Made by a program: the position numbers and the translations under genes. A stretch of DNA of 64,000 nucleotides from Stenotrophomonas sp. SAM-B (GTDB lineage Bacteria > Pseudomonadota > Gammaproteobacteria > Xanthomonadales > Xanthomonadaceae): contig NZ_JABBXB010000006.1 in the NCBI RefSeq assembly GCF_013387485.1, forward strand, positions 1-64,000, read 5' to 3'. Shown here one piece after another: positions 17,571 to 26,463 of the stretch (its first letter is position 1; every line of letters begins with the position of its first letter). Below the pieces are notes generated by a model that saw only the letters and a program-made list of their open reading frames with translations, had not been told where the DNA came from and searched no databases.

Positions 17571-18587
17571 TCACGCCGCGACGCGTTCGGCCTGGGCGCG
17601 GGTCACCGCCAGCGCCTGGTCGATCAGGCTCCAGTCGGCCCCGACGCGATGCGAGCCTTCGCTCAGAATCTGGCGGAAAGCGCGCCCACCGGGTTGGCCG
17701 TGGAACAGCCCCAGCAGGTGCCGGGTGATGTGCTTGAGCGCCAGCCCGCGGGCCAGCTGGGCCTCGATGTACGGCTGCATGGCGCGCAGCAGCGCCTCGC
17801 GCGACTGCAGCGCGGCACCGGTCTGGGCCGCCTCCAGCTGATGCAGCACGTAGGGGTCGTGGTAGGCCGCACGGCCCAGCATCACCCCGTCCAGCGCCGG
17901 CAGCTGGGCCTGCGCGGCCTCGACCGTGGCCAAGCCACCGTTGAGGACGATCTGCAGCTGCGGGCGGTCGGCCTTGAGGCGGTGCGCCCAGTCGTAACGC
18001 AGCGGCGGCACTTCGCGGTTTTCCTTCGGCGAGAGGCCCTTCAGCCACGCGTTGCGCGCATGCACCACGAACATCGCACTTCCCGCGTTGGTCGATTGAT
18101 CGACGAAGTTGACGAAGGTTTCGTAGTCGTTGTCGTCATCCACGCCGAGTCGGCACTTCACCGTCACCGGGATGTCCACCGCTGCGACCATCGCGCCCAC
18201 GCACTCGGCGACCAGGGCCGGCTCGCGCATCAGGCAGGCACCGAAGCGCCCGGCCTGGACCCGGTCGGAGGGGCAGCCGCAGTTGAGATTGACCTCGTCG
18301 TAGCCCCACTCCCGCGCGATGCGCGCGGCCTGGGCCAGCAGGGCTGGATCGCTGCCACCGAGCTGAAGCGCCAGGGGATGCTCGCTGCCGTCGAAGCCGA
18401 GCAGGCGCTCACGGTCGCCATGGATCACCGCGTTGGCGTGCACCATCTCGGTATACAGCCGTGCACCCGGCGCCAGCAGCCGGTGGAAGTACCGGCAATG
18501 GCGGTCCGTCCAGTCCATCATCGGAGCGACGGACAGACGCAGGGAGGCGGCGTAACGCGCGGTGGCGTCGGTGATGGGCTGGGTCAT
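17571..18587 (-). CDS. dusA: tRNA-dihydrouridine(20/20a) synthase DusA
   Basis: A 338-residue FMN enzyme that reduces uridine to dihydrouridine at positions 20/20a of tRNA. The FMN barrel starts with SVAPMMDWTDRHCR, the DusA subfamily signature. The catalytic cysteine is in NCGCPSDRV (about residue 105). KCRLG, the HARNAWLKGLSPKENRE segment, and NGG/LGRAAY phosphate-binding loops are present. The length matches DusA (about 330). It is transcribed alone, convergent with nothing and upstream of the phoPQ promoter region. Confidence 0.94.
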   Translation of the reverse strand: MTQPITDATARYAASLRLSVAPMMDWTDRHCRYFHRLLAPGARLYTEMVHANAVIHGDRERLLGFDGSEHPLALQLGGSDPALLAQAARIAREWGYDEVNLNCGCPSDRVQAGRFGACLMREPALVAECVGAMVAAVDIPVTVKCRLGVDDDNDYETFVNFVDQSTNAGSAMFVVHARNAWLKGLSPKENREVPPLRYDWAHRLKADRPQLQIVLNGGLATVEAAQAQLPALDGVMLGRAAYHDPYVLHQLEAAQTGAALQSREALLRAMQPYIEAQLARGLALKHITRHLLGLFHGQPGGRAFRQILSEGSHRVGADWSLIDQALAVTRAQAERVAA

Positions 18588-18684
18588 GGGGCGCGGGGCT
18601 ATCTGGATTCACTGGCAATACCAGCGCAATCAATAGTTTACCCCCTTCCCATGAACGCTGTACGTGGGGCGCTGGGGGAATCGG

Positions 18685-19314
18685 TCAAGGGACCGAGCAA
18701 CAGACGCCGCATCCACAGCACCGGTACGCACCACAGCACGAAAGTGAGTTCGCGCTGCCGTCCTTGCATTTGGCACTACAGCAATCGCTGCTGGAGGCGG
18801 ACAGAGCACGAGCTGTCTTGCAGGTGGCCTGTGTAGCCACCACAGTCGCGTCGCTCTCAAGTACTGCGTGAGAAACCAGTTCAATCTCGACCGATGCCTT
18901 CGTCGAACCGCCTATCCTGACGCTGGGCGACCGCCCCTCGGAAGCGGCCCTGGCGATGGTGCGGGAATCAATGACCATCACGGAATCCAGGAGCATCTCT
19001 CCACCGCCGACACCGCCCCGCCAGAGAACCATCTGCAACCCCGTGGCATCGGCTGGGGCATCCGCTACGTGCTCGATGATGTCCAACGTCAACGTGTACA
19101 CAACCTCTCCGGGAGATCCAATGGACACGTAGGCGGTACGCGTTGGAAGCAGTTGCACGTTTGGCGTCATTATCAGCTCGCCGTCCACCAACACTCTCAA
19201 CGACAGGTCATGCAGATTGATCGACTCTGCTGCTATCCGCTGGGTCGCACCGCCTGCAAAGCTCCCGGCGGCAAGCAAAACGCCGGACAACAGCAACATG
19301 ATTTTTCTCAACAT
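18685..19314 (-). CDS. Exported protein with cysteine-rich C-terminal tail, unknown
   Basis: A 209-residue protein with a signal peptide (IMLLLSGVLLAAGSFAGG). A central beta-rich domain of about 140 residues (SLRVLVDGELIMTPNV, YVSIGSPGEVVYTLTLD) follows. The last 45 residues hold 11 cysteines in pairs (DCCSAKC, SCCGAYRCCGCGVCC). I do not recognise the family. The tail could bind metal, form disulfides or carry lipid or crosslinks. The gene and its 300-base upstream region are visibly AT-richer than the neighbours, which suggests recent transfer. Start chosen at the ATG giving the signal peptide. Confidence 0.62.
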   Translation of the reverse strand: MLRKIMLLLSGVLLAAGSFAGGATQRIAAESINLHDLSLRVLVDGELIMTPNVQLLPTRTAYVSIGSPGEVVYTLTLDIIEHVADAPADATGLQMVLWRGGVGGGEMLLDSVMVIDSRTIARAASEGRSPSVRIGGSTKASVEIELVSHAVLESDATVVATQATCKTARALSASSSDCCSAKCKDGSANSLSCCGAYRCCGCGVCCSVP

Positions 19315-19617
19315 TGTGTGCTTCGCCTTGACCCCTCGAAATGCCAAGCTACCAACAACCATTCCGTAAAAATCCAGCTGAAGTCACACTCCTTCGAACG
19401 CATTCGCAGCATCGCGATCAAGTCGATCCGCCCTATGCGAAAGTCATTTGTCCGCGCTATCGGATGTGTCGAAAATGCCGGGAAAACCTGTTGAACGCCG
19501 CGCGATCCCAATGAACCTATCCACCTACATGCGCATCTCCCGCCCGACGCGTCTCGCCTACCCACATGGCCAAAAGACGGCGGGCGATCATGTCATGTCG
19601 CCCCATGCAGGTTTCCA
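19315..19617. other. Intergenic region, AT-richer, no gene seen
   Basis: About 300 bases between the divergent cysteine-rich protein and CDF transporter genes. It must hold both promoters. I see no convincing open frame, RNA gene or repeat; GC content looks lower than the chromosome average around it. Confidence 0.4.
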
Positions 19618-20565
19618 ATGAGCATTGCACGATTCGACCCTACCACCGAACAAGGCGTGCTGCGCCTGTCGATCGCCGCCTCGCTGGCGATGGCCGCGGC
19701 CGCGGTGGCCTTCGGCCTGCTCGCCAACTCCTCGCTGATCATCTTCGACGGCATCTACGGGCTGATCGACGTGGTGATGACCTGGCTGTCACTGCTGGTG
19801 GTGCGCCTGATCAGCCTGTCGACCCACGTGGATACCCTGCAGTCGCGCTTGAACCAGCGCTTCACCATGGGCTTCTGGCACCTGGAGCCGATCGTGCTCG
19901 GGGTCAGCGGGACATTGATGATCGGGGCAGCCTTGTACGCCGCGGTCAATGCGGTGGACGCACTCATGTCCGGCGGGCGCGAGATCGCGCTGGGGCCGGC
20001 GATCCTGTTCGCGGTGATCTCGATCGTAGCCGAAACCGGGCTGGCACTGTTCGTACGCCGTGCGAACCGGTCGATCGGCTCGGACTTCATCGCGCTCGAT
20101 GCGAAGAACTGGGTGGTCGCGGCGAGCATGTCGGCCGCCTACCTGGTCGCCTTCGTCGGCGGCTATGTGCTGCGCGGCACCGAATGGGCGTGGCTGGTCC
20201 CGTACATCGATCCGGCGATCCTGCTGGTGGTCTGCCTGTTCGTTGTGGTGGCGCCCCTGGGCACGGTGCGCCAGGCGCTGTCGGACATCCTGCTGATCAC
20301 GCCGCTGGACCTGCAGGCACATGTCGACGCGGTGGCACGCGACATCGTGGCCAGGCACGGCTTCCTGGAGTACCGCAGTTACGTGGCCAAGGTCGGACGC
20401 GGTGAGCAGATCGAACTGTTCTTCGTGGCGCGCGCGGACGATCCGCCGCGGCCGCTGATCGAATGGGATCGCCTGCGCGATGAGATCGGCGAGGCGCTGG
20501 GCGAGGAGTCGCCGGACCGGTGGCTGACGATCATGTTCACGACGGATCGGGAGTGGGCGATCTGA
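19618..20565 (+). CDS. Cation diffusion facilitator (CDF) family transporter
   Basis: A 315-residue membrane protein with about six membrane helices in the first 220 residues and a cytoplasmic ferredoxin-like domain after that. The family metal site aspartates appear in IFDGIYGLIDVVMTW and SDFIALDAKNW. CDF proteins export Zn, Co, Fe or Mn in exchange for protons; the ion cannot be chosen from sequence alone. It is apparently monocistronic and convergent with the AraC-family gene. Confidence 0.85.
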   Translation: MSIARFDPTTEQGVLRLSIAASLAMAAAAVAFGLLANSSLIIFDGIYGLIDVVMTWLSLLVVRLISLSTHVDTLQSRLNQRFTMGFWHLEPIVLGVSGTLMIGAALYAAVNAVDALMSGGREIALGPAILFAVISIVAETGLALFVRRANRSIGSDFIALDAKNWVVAASMSAAYLVAFVGGYVLRGTEWAWLVPYIDPAILLVVCLFVVVAPLGTVRQALSDILLITPLDLQAHVDAVARDIVARHGFLEYRSYVAKVGRGEQIELFFVARADDPPRPLIEWDRLRDEIGEALGEESPDRWLTIMFTTDREWAI

Positions 20566-20586
20566 GCGACGCCGACGTGCGTCGCA

Positions 20587-21423
20587 CTATCGCCCGGGCG
20601 CCATACTGCCCTGCTTCCACTGCCGCGGCGACTGCCCGGTCTGCGCCTTGAACGCGCGCGACAATGCCGCTTCACTGCCGTAACCCACCTCGATGGCGAT
20701 GCGCTTGAGCGGATGGCCGCGGCGCAGCGCCTGCTGCACCAGGCGGGTACGCCAGCCCTGCAGGTAGTGGCCGGGCGTGCTGCCGATGGTGTGGCGGAAA
20801 GTGTCGGCGAAGGCGCTGCGTGACATGCCGGCGCGCTGCGCGAGCGACTCCAGCGTCCACTCGTCGGCCGGCGCTTCGTGCATGGCGACCAGCGCGTGGC
20901 GCAGCCGCGGATGGGCCATGCCGGCGAGCAGGCCGACGCGGATCTGGCCACTCTCCATCAGCGCGCGCAGGATCTGGATCAGCACCACCTCGAACAGACG
21001 ATCCAGCAGGGCCTGGCGGCCGCAGCGCTGCGCGAAGGCTTCTTCGAACAGCAGCGACAGCACCGGCTGGCCGCCATACAAGCCCTCCAGCGGCAGGCAC
21101 ACGATCGGCGGCAGTGCCGCGGCGACCGGGTTGTTGGCGCCCCCTTCGAACTGCAGGTGGGCGCAGGCGAAATCCGCCCCCCGCGTTGGATCGGTGACGA
21201 AGCGGTGCGCGAGCGGGCGCGGGTACAGCAGGACGCTGGGCGTGGTGATCTGCAGCGTGCTGCCGTCCGGGTGCTCGACACGCACATCGCCGTCGCGGAT
21301 CAGATGCAGCTGGCCGCGCTCGCCGTCGGCCGGCAGATCGTTGATGCCGCATAGCGCGCCGGCGTGGAAGACCTCCGCCGAGACTGCGAAACGGTCCAGC
21401 AGGGATTGCAGTCGATCGACCAT
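20587..21423 (-). CDS. AraC family transcriptional regulator
   Basis: A 278-residue regulator with an N-terminal cupin domain (cupin_6-type; [27 protein letters not shown]) and a C-terminal AraC double HTH ([18 protein letters not shown], then [23 protein letters not shown] split over two helices). It is divergent from ohr, with 110 bases between the start codons, so control of ohr is likely but unproven. Most ohr genes are controlled by MarR-type OhrR, and none is visible here. Confidence 0.88.
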   Translation of the reverse strand: MVDRLQSLLDRFAVSAEVFHAGALCGINDLPADGERGQLHLIRDGDVRVEHPDGSTLQITTPSVLLYPRPLAHRFVTDPTRGADFACAHLQFEGGANNPVAAALPPIVCLPLEGLYGGQPVLSLLFEEAFAQRCGRQALLDRLFEVVLIQILRALMESGQIRVGLLAGMAHPRLRHALVAMHEAPADEWTLESLAQRAGMSRSAFADTFRHTIGSTPGHYLQGWRTRLVQQALRRGHPLKRIAIEVGYGSEAALSRAFKAQTGQSPRQWKQGSMAPGR

Positions 21424-21533
21424 GGCGGACTCCAGATCAAATTTTCTGGACGAAATGTTGCCACACGTACGAGGTGGGCGCGCAAAGTACACCTGCCATC
21501 TGGCCCACCCCTTTCACTCCGCAGGAGAGTCCC

Positions 21534-21959
21534 ATGTCCATTGCCAACGTTCTGTATACCGCCCAGGCCACTGCCAACGGCGGCCGCGACGGCCGCGCCG
21601 TCTCGTCCGACAACGTGCTGGACATCCAGCTCTCCACCCCGCGCGAGCTGGGCGGCGCCGGCGGCCCGGGCACCAACCCGGAGCAGCTGTTCGCGGCCGG
21701 CTACTCGGCCTGCTTCCTGGGCGCGCTGAAATACGTGGCCGGCCAGGCCAAGGTCGCCCTGCCGGCCGAAACGCAGATCACCGGCAAGGTCGGCATCGGC
21801 CAGATCCCGACCGGCTTCGGGATCGAAGTGGCGCTGGAGATCTCGGTCCCGGGCCTCCCGCGCGAGCAGGTCGAAGAACTGGTGCAGAAGGCCCACATCG
21901 TGTGCCCGTACTCGAACGCGACCCGCGGCAACATCGATGTGACGCTGACCGTGGTCTGA
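21534..21959 (+). CDS. ohr: Organic hydroperoxide resistance peroxidase Ohr
   Basis: A 141-residue OsmC/Ohr-fold thiol peroxidase that reduces organic and fatty-acid hydroperoxides. The two catalytic cysteines are in YSACFLGAL and [10 protein letters not shown], and the arginine-bearing STPRELGG segment is present. Length and motifs are exactly Ohr-type rather than OsmC. A GGAGAG ribosome-binding site precedes the ATG. The divergent AraC regulator is a candidate controller. Confidence 0.95.
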   Translation: MSIANVLYTAQATANGGRDGRAVSSDNVLDIQLSTPRELGGAGGPGTNPEQLFAAGYSACFLGALKYVAGQAKVALPAETQITGKVGIGQIPTGFGIEVALEISVPGLPREQVEELVQKAHIVCPYSNATRGNIDVTLTVV

Positions 21960-22092
21960 TCCACCCGAGGCGCCTGCAATCCACGTACGGCCGGGCCTTG
22001 TCCCGGCCGTACGCGTGTGTGCGCGCCGTGATGCCGTGAGTCAGGATTGCTTCGTATACTGCCCGCCGGACAATGGAATGAAGGAATCAGGC

Positions 22093-22530
22093 ATGCAGGC
22101 GAAGTTCAAACAGTCCCTTCTGGTCGGCATCACGCTGACCGCGCTGATCGCCAGCGGTGCGGCGATGGCGCGCTCGCCGGTCTCCACGGCGCAGCCCGGC
22201 AAGGGCATCAGTGCCTCCTTCACCACCTGCCAGCAGCGCGCCCAGGGCGCGATCGCACAGGCAGCGTGCATCTCGCAGGAAACCAAGCTGCAGGATCAGC
22301 GCCTGAACCGGGTCTACAAGGAACTTCAGGGCAAGCTCGACGCCGCCGGCAAGGCCAAGCTGGTCGGGGCGCAGCGTGCCTGGCTGGAGTCGCGCAAGCG
22401 CGACGGCGAGCTGGAGACCGTGATCTTCGACAGCACCCAGCCCGGCAACCTGCAGGGAAGCGAGATCGAGATGCGCCGCCTCGGCGCACGTGCGGACCAG
22501 TTGCAGGGCTACATCGACCTGCTCGACTGA
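22093..22530 (+). CDS. LprI-like exported protein, candidate immunity protein
   Basis: A 145-residue protein with a signal peptide (LVGITLTALIASGAAMA) and an LprI/DUF1311-type domain: two cysteines (TTCQQ, AACIS), then QDQRLNRVYKELQGKL and VGAQRAWLESRK. LprI of Mycobacterium inhibits lysozyme, and periplasmic LprI-like proteins are plausible partners of secreted muramidases. AAGGAATCAGGC supports the start at 22093 over an ATG 15 bases upstream. The gene sits 71 bases before a likely type IV secretion effector with peptidoglycan-binding domains, so it is a good candidate for its cognate immunity protein. Confidence 0.78.
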   Translation: MQAKFKQSLLVGITLTALIASGAAMARSPVSTAQPGKGISASFTTCQQRAQGAIAQAACISQETKLQDQRLNRVYKELQGKLDAAGKAKLVGAQRAWLESRKRDGELETVIFDSTQPGNLQGSEIEMRRLGARADQLQGYIDLLD

Positions 22531-22601
22531 GCCGCGCCACGCTGGAATGCTGACCCGGCCCCTGGCCGCCCCCCGATTGCACAGAAACAAGGAAGTAAGC
22601 C

Positions 22602-24377
22602 ATGCCCGACAATATCGATACCCGTAACCTGGATGCCACCTCCGGCGCGGTCTACTTCGCGGTAGGCCGTGGCACCGAAGGCGGCCCGGCGTCGTACCAT
22701 CTGTCCATCGCCGGCATCACCCGCGGTACCCGCGAGCCGGATTGGGGCGAGGTCAGCAGCGTCGCGCAGAACAGCGGCTACAGCCTGGGCGCGATCCAGG
22801 TCGATTTCGGCCAGCGCGGTACCTGGCCGGTCGGCGCGATCGGCGATCGTCCGCTGGCGGCGGGCGAAAAAACCTATGTGGATGCGGTGATCGACCAGGC
22901 CCAGGCCTACGCGAAGACGCACAATCTGCCGTTCACCAACGACCGCGCCGACCTGCGTGGCGACCTGCTCAGCCACGGCAATGGGCTCAGCGGCCGTTCT
23001 TCGATCCGCTTCATGGACGAACAGACCCGCGACAGCATCAACGCCTGGGCCGGTTCGGACGAAGGCAAGCAGTGGATCCACGCCAACATCGATTACCCGC
23101 AGGTGCGCAACGCCACCCAGACCGCGATGTCGATCCTGGACGCGCACGGCAGCCATATTCCCGATGAGCGCCGTTTCGAGGCGATCAGCCTGCTGGCCAA
23201 GACCGCCAACCAGATGCCCGGCCAGTTGTCCAAGCTGGAGAAGGTGCTGGAAAACGGTGGCGACTACGACGCCCTGCGCACCAAGGCCGGCGAGATCCGT
23301 GCCACGCACACCTACTACGATGGCCCCAAGGCCGCCGACATCGCCGCGCGCTACGAAGACGCCTACGCGAACAACAAGGACGCGATGGACCGTGCCCACG
23401 CCAAGGTCAGCAGCCGTGACTACGCGCCGGCCGGTGAGCGCAATGATGCGGACATCCGCGTCGCGCTCGACCAGATCCATCCGCCGCGCCAGCAGAGTGC
23501 CGCCTCGAGCGTGCTGAAGGAAGGCGCCAGCGGCAAGGAGGTCGGCAAGCTGGAGTCCAATCTGGCGGTGCTTGGCTACACCGCCGCCAACGGCCAGGCC
23601 CTGAACGCCGACAAGCGCTTCGACGGCGACACCCGCGCGGCGGTGGAAGCCTTCCAGCGCGCGCACGGGCTGGAGCCGGTGGACGGCAAGGCAGGCCCGG
23701 CCACGCTGGGCGCGATCGACCGTGAAGCACGCCAGCTGCAGACCGCACTGGCCGCGCAGGGACATACGGATGCCAACGGCCGCGCGCTGAGCGTGGACGG
23801 GCACCTGGGCGCCGGTACCCGTGCCGCGCTGGGTGCTTACCAGCAGGCGCACGGTCTGGACCCCAGCGGCATACTGGACGCGCAGACCCGTGAAGCGATG
23901 GCCGCACCGGCGCGCACCCAGGCACCGGCCGACATCGCGCCTGCGCCGGAACCGGCGCAGCGCGATGGCGCCGCGCTGCGGCCGCTGACCGATCCGGGCA
24001 ACGCCCAGCACGTCCTGTATATGGAAACCCTGATGCGCGTGCATGAAGCCGAGGAGGCACGCGGCATCGGCCACGGCCCGCACAGCGAGCGACTGGCCGG
24101 CGCGCTGACGGTGGAAGCCGCACGCGCCGGCCTGCACACCATCGACCGCGTCGAGCTCAACCAGGACGGTTCGATGGCCCGTGCCGTGCAGGCCAATGCG
24201 CTGCGCGACGAGGCCGCGTTGAACCGCACCAGTGCGCCGGTGCAGACCGCCGACGCGATGGGCCAGTCGCTGGAAGAAAGCAGTGCGCGCGCGCAGCAGG
24301 CCGGCGACCAGCAGCGGGAGCAGCGGCTGATGGATCAGCAGACCCAGCAGCATGGCGCGCGCGCAATGTCGGCCTGA
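22602..24377 (+). CDS. Type IV secretion effector candidate (XVIPCD), peptidoglycan-acting
   Basis: A 591-residue protein without a signal peptide. Residues 10-150 look like a lysozyme-type enzymatic domain (AVGRGTEGGPASYHLSIAG, NSGYSLGAIQVDFGQRG). Residues 150-300 are helical. Two peptidoglycan-binding units follow at about 303-372 and 374-437. The last 130 residues match the XVIPCD signal that docks on VirD4 in Xanthomonadales (HVLYMETLMRVHEAEEARG, LAGALTVEAARAGLHTIDRV), ending in a glutamine-rich tail. Such effectors are injected into rival bacteria by the type IV system. The enzymatic assignment is tentative. Confidence 0.82.
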   Translation: MPDNIDTRNLDATSGAVYFAVGRGTEGGPASYHLSIAGITRGTREPDWGEVSSVAQNSGYSLGAIQVDFGQRGTWPVGAIGDRPLAAGEKTYVDAVIDQAQAYAKTHNLPFTNDRADLRGDLLSHGNGLSGRSSIRFMDEQTRDSINAWAGSDEGKQWIHANIDYPQVRNATQTAMSILDAHGSHIPDERRFEAISLLAKTANQMPGQLSKLEKVLENGGDYDALRTKAGEIRATHTYYDGPKAADIAARYEDAYANNKDAMDRAHAKVSSRDYAPAGERNDADIRVALDQIHPPRQQSAASSVLKEGASGKEVGKLESNLAVLGYTAANGQALNADKRFDGDTRAAVEAFQRAHGLEPVDGKAGPATLGAIDREARQLQTALAAQGHTDANGRALSVDGHLGAGTRAALGAYQQAHGLDPSGILDAQTREAMAAPARTQAPADIAPAPEPAQRDGAALRPLTDPGNAQHVLYMETLMRVHEAEEARGIGHGPHSERLAGALTVEAARAGLHTIDRVELNQDGSMARAVQANALRDEAALNRTSAPVQTADAMGQSLEESSARAQQAGDQQREQRLMDQQTQQHGARAMSA

Positions 24378-24400
24378 ACCCGGCCGCCAGCGACCGGGCT

Positions 24401-25291
24401 TTACCGGTCGCTGGTGACCAACTGCACCACGCTGGAGAAATCCAGTTTGCCGCGGCCGGCCTGGTGATTCATCGAGTACAGGTTGCGGGCCAGCTCGCCC
24501 AGCGGGATCGAGGCGCCGACACTCATTGCCGCTTCCACCGCCAGGCCCATGTCCTTGAGCATCAGGTCGCTGCCGAAACCGCCGCTGTAGCCGCGCGACG
24601 CCGGGGCGTTTTCCAGCACGCCAGGCCACGGGTTGCACACTTCGGTGGCCCAGCTGCGGCCGGTGCTGACCGCCATCATCTGCGAAAGCACCTTCGGGTC
24701 CAGCCCGTGGGCGACGCCCAGCGCGATCGACTCACCGGTCACCGCCATGATCACGCCCAGCGCCATGTTGTTGCACAGCTTGGCGACCTGGCCGGCACCG
24801 CTGGCGCCGACATGGAAGATGTTCTTGCCCATCGCCTGCAGCAGCGGGCGGGCGCGTTCCAGCGCCTCGGCTTCACCACCGACGATGAAGGTCAGGGTGC
24901 CGGCCTGGGCACCGGCGGTACCGCCGGAGACCGGGGCATCCAGCATCTGCAGGCCACGTGCGGCGGCCGCTTCGGCGACCTTGCGGGCGGTGGCCGGGGC
25001 GATCGTGCTGCAGTCGATGACCAGCGCGCCGGCGGGGATATCCGCGAGCAGGCCGTCATCGCCGAGGTAGACGCCTTCGACATGGCGGCTGGCCGGCAGC
25101 ATCGAGATGACGATCTCGGCGTCGGTCAGCGTATCCAGGGCCGAGGTGGCGGCAGTGGCGCCGGCATCGACGGCGGCCTGTACGGCGGCAGGCACAAGGT
25201 CGAACACGCGCACGGCGTGACCGGCCTTGGCCAGGTTGGCGGCCATCGGGCCACCCATGTTGCCCAACCCGATGAATGCAATACGGCTCAT
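24401..25291 (-). CDS. mmsB: 3-hydroxyisobutyrate dehydrogenase
   Basis: A 296-residue NAD-dependent dehydrogenase that oxidises 3-hydroxyisobutyrate to methylmalonate semialdehyde in valine breakdown. The N-terminal Rossmann motif is IGLGNMGGPMAANL. The substrate loop DAPVSGGTAGAQAGTL and the catalytic lysine region GAGQVAKLCNN are intact. It is the last gene of the five-gene valine operon. Its start overlaps the hydrolase stop by 4 bases. Confidence 0.95.
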   Translation of the reverse strand: MSRIAFIGLGNMGGPMAANLAKAGHAVRVFDLVPAAVQAAVDAGATAATSALDTLTDAEIVISMLPASRHVEGVYLGDDGLLADIPAGALVIDCSTIAPATARKVAEAAAARGLQMLDAPVSGGTAGAQAGTLTFIVGGEAEALERARPLLQAMGKNIFHVGASGAGQVAKLCNNMALGVIMAVTGESIALGVAHGLDPKVLSQMMAVSTGRSWATEVCNPWPGVLENAPASRGYSGGFGSDLMLKDMGLAVEAAMSVGASIPLGELARNLYSMNHQAGRGKLDFSSVVQLVTSDR

Positions 25292-26463
25292 GCGTGGCTC
25301 CTTTCAGGGACGGTGGCACCGAGGTCGGCCAGCGGATGCGCGGCATCGGACCACGGCGAAACGAAGAAGGTGCGGGCCCACTCGGCCGTCGCGTCAGCCA
25401 GCGTGCGCGGCTGCCACTGCGGGTTGCGGTCCTTGTCGATCAGCAGCGCACGGATGCCTTCGGCGAAATCGCCATGGGCCGCCGCGTGCAGGGCTGCGAT
25501 GTATTCGATACGGTAAACCTCGGCCAGCGGGGCGCCCTCGGCCAGGTGCTGCAGCTCGAACGCGAGCCGCGCCGAGCCCGGCGCTCCGGCGGCGAGCGTC
25601 GCTTTGGCGGTGCTCAGCCAGGCATCGTCCGTCTCCAGCGCAAGGATCGCATCGACGATCGCGCCGACGTCGTCGCCCGCGCACAGCGCATCGACCGTCG
25701 CGGCGTTGCGCAGCAGCGGGCCGGTGGCCGCATCGCTGGCATGCTGCTGCAGCAGCGCGGTCAGCTGTTCGTGATTGCGCTTGGCCTCGGTGCTCCAGTG
25801 CACGTCCGCCAGCGCGTTGAACACGGTCTCGCGCTGCGCCTCGGCGATGTGGATATCCGCCAGGCCGGCATAGATCGCATCGCCCGCGTTGAGCGGCGCG
25901 CCGGTCAACGCCAGGAACAGGCCGCAATGGCCGGGCACGCGCGGCAGCAGCCAGCTGCCACCGACATCCGGGAACAGGCCGACGGTGATTTCCGGGAACG
26001 CCAACTTGGAGCGCTCACTGACCACGCGGTGGCTGGCGCCGGACATCAGGCCGATGCCACCGCCCATGACGATGCCATGGCCCCAGCACAGGATCGGCTT
26101 GGGATAGGTGTGGATCGCGTAGTCGACGCGGTATTCGACGTCGAAGAATTCGGCCGCGTAGGCGTTGTCGCGGATATCGGTCTTCCCGCTGTCGCGGTAC
26201 TCGACCATGCTGCGGTACAGGCTGTGCAGATCGCCGCCGGCGCAGAACGCCTTCTCGCCCGCGCCCTGCAGCACCACCAGCGCGATGCCGTCATCGCTGG
26301 CCCAGGCATCCAGCCGCTCGCGCAGCAGGTGCGCCATCGGCAGCGAGAAGCCGTTGAGGGTGCGCGCTGCGTTGAGCGTGGCGATACCGATGCGAGTGCC
26401 GTTGCCGGCCTGGCGCTCTTCGAACAGCACCGGCGCCGCGTCGTTGGCGACGACGGTACTCAC
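25288..26463 (-). CDS. 3-hydroxyisobutyryl-CoA hydrolase
   Basis: A 391-residue crotonase-fold enzyme that releases CoA from 3-hydroxyisobutyryl-CoA. The oxyanion-hole segments FCAGGDLHSLY and GHGIVMGGGIGL and the catalytic-region PEITVGLFPDVGG are characteristic of HIBYL-CoA hydrolases rather than hydratases, and the length is also right. A GTG start at 26463 is chosen because it overlaps the upstream stop as GTGA, like the other junctions of this operon. The product passes to mmsB downstream. Confidence 0.9.
   Translation of the reverse strand: MSTVVANDAAPVLFEERQAGNGTRIGIATLNAARTLNGFSLPMAHLLRERLDAWASDDGIALVVLQGAGEKAFCAGGDLHSLYRSMVEYRDSGKTDIRDNAYAAEFFDVEYRVDYAIHTYPKPILCWGHGIVMGGGIGLMSGASHRVVSERSKLAFPEITVGLFPDVGGSWLLPRVPGHCGLFLALTGAPLNAGDAIYAGLADIHIAEAQRETVFNALADVHWSTEAKRNHEQLTALLQQHASDAATGPLLRNAATVDALCAGDDVGAIVDAILALETDDAWLSTAKATLAAGAPGSARLAFELQHLAEGAPLAEVYRIEYIAALHAAAHGDFAEGIRALLIDKDRNPQWQPRTLADATAEWARTFFVSPWSDAAHPLADLGATVPERSHA

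Noticed and set aside
18685-19314. The cysteine-rich protein as a metallothionein
   Set aside because: It has a signal peptide and a 140-residue beta domain, and the cysteines are confined to the C-terminal tail; metallothioneins are short cytoplasmic proteins.
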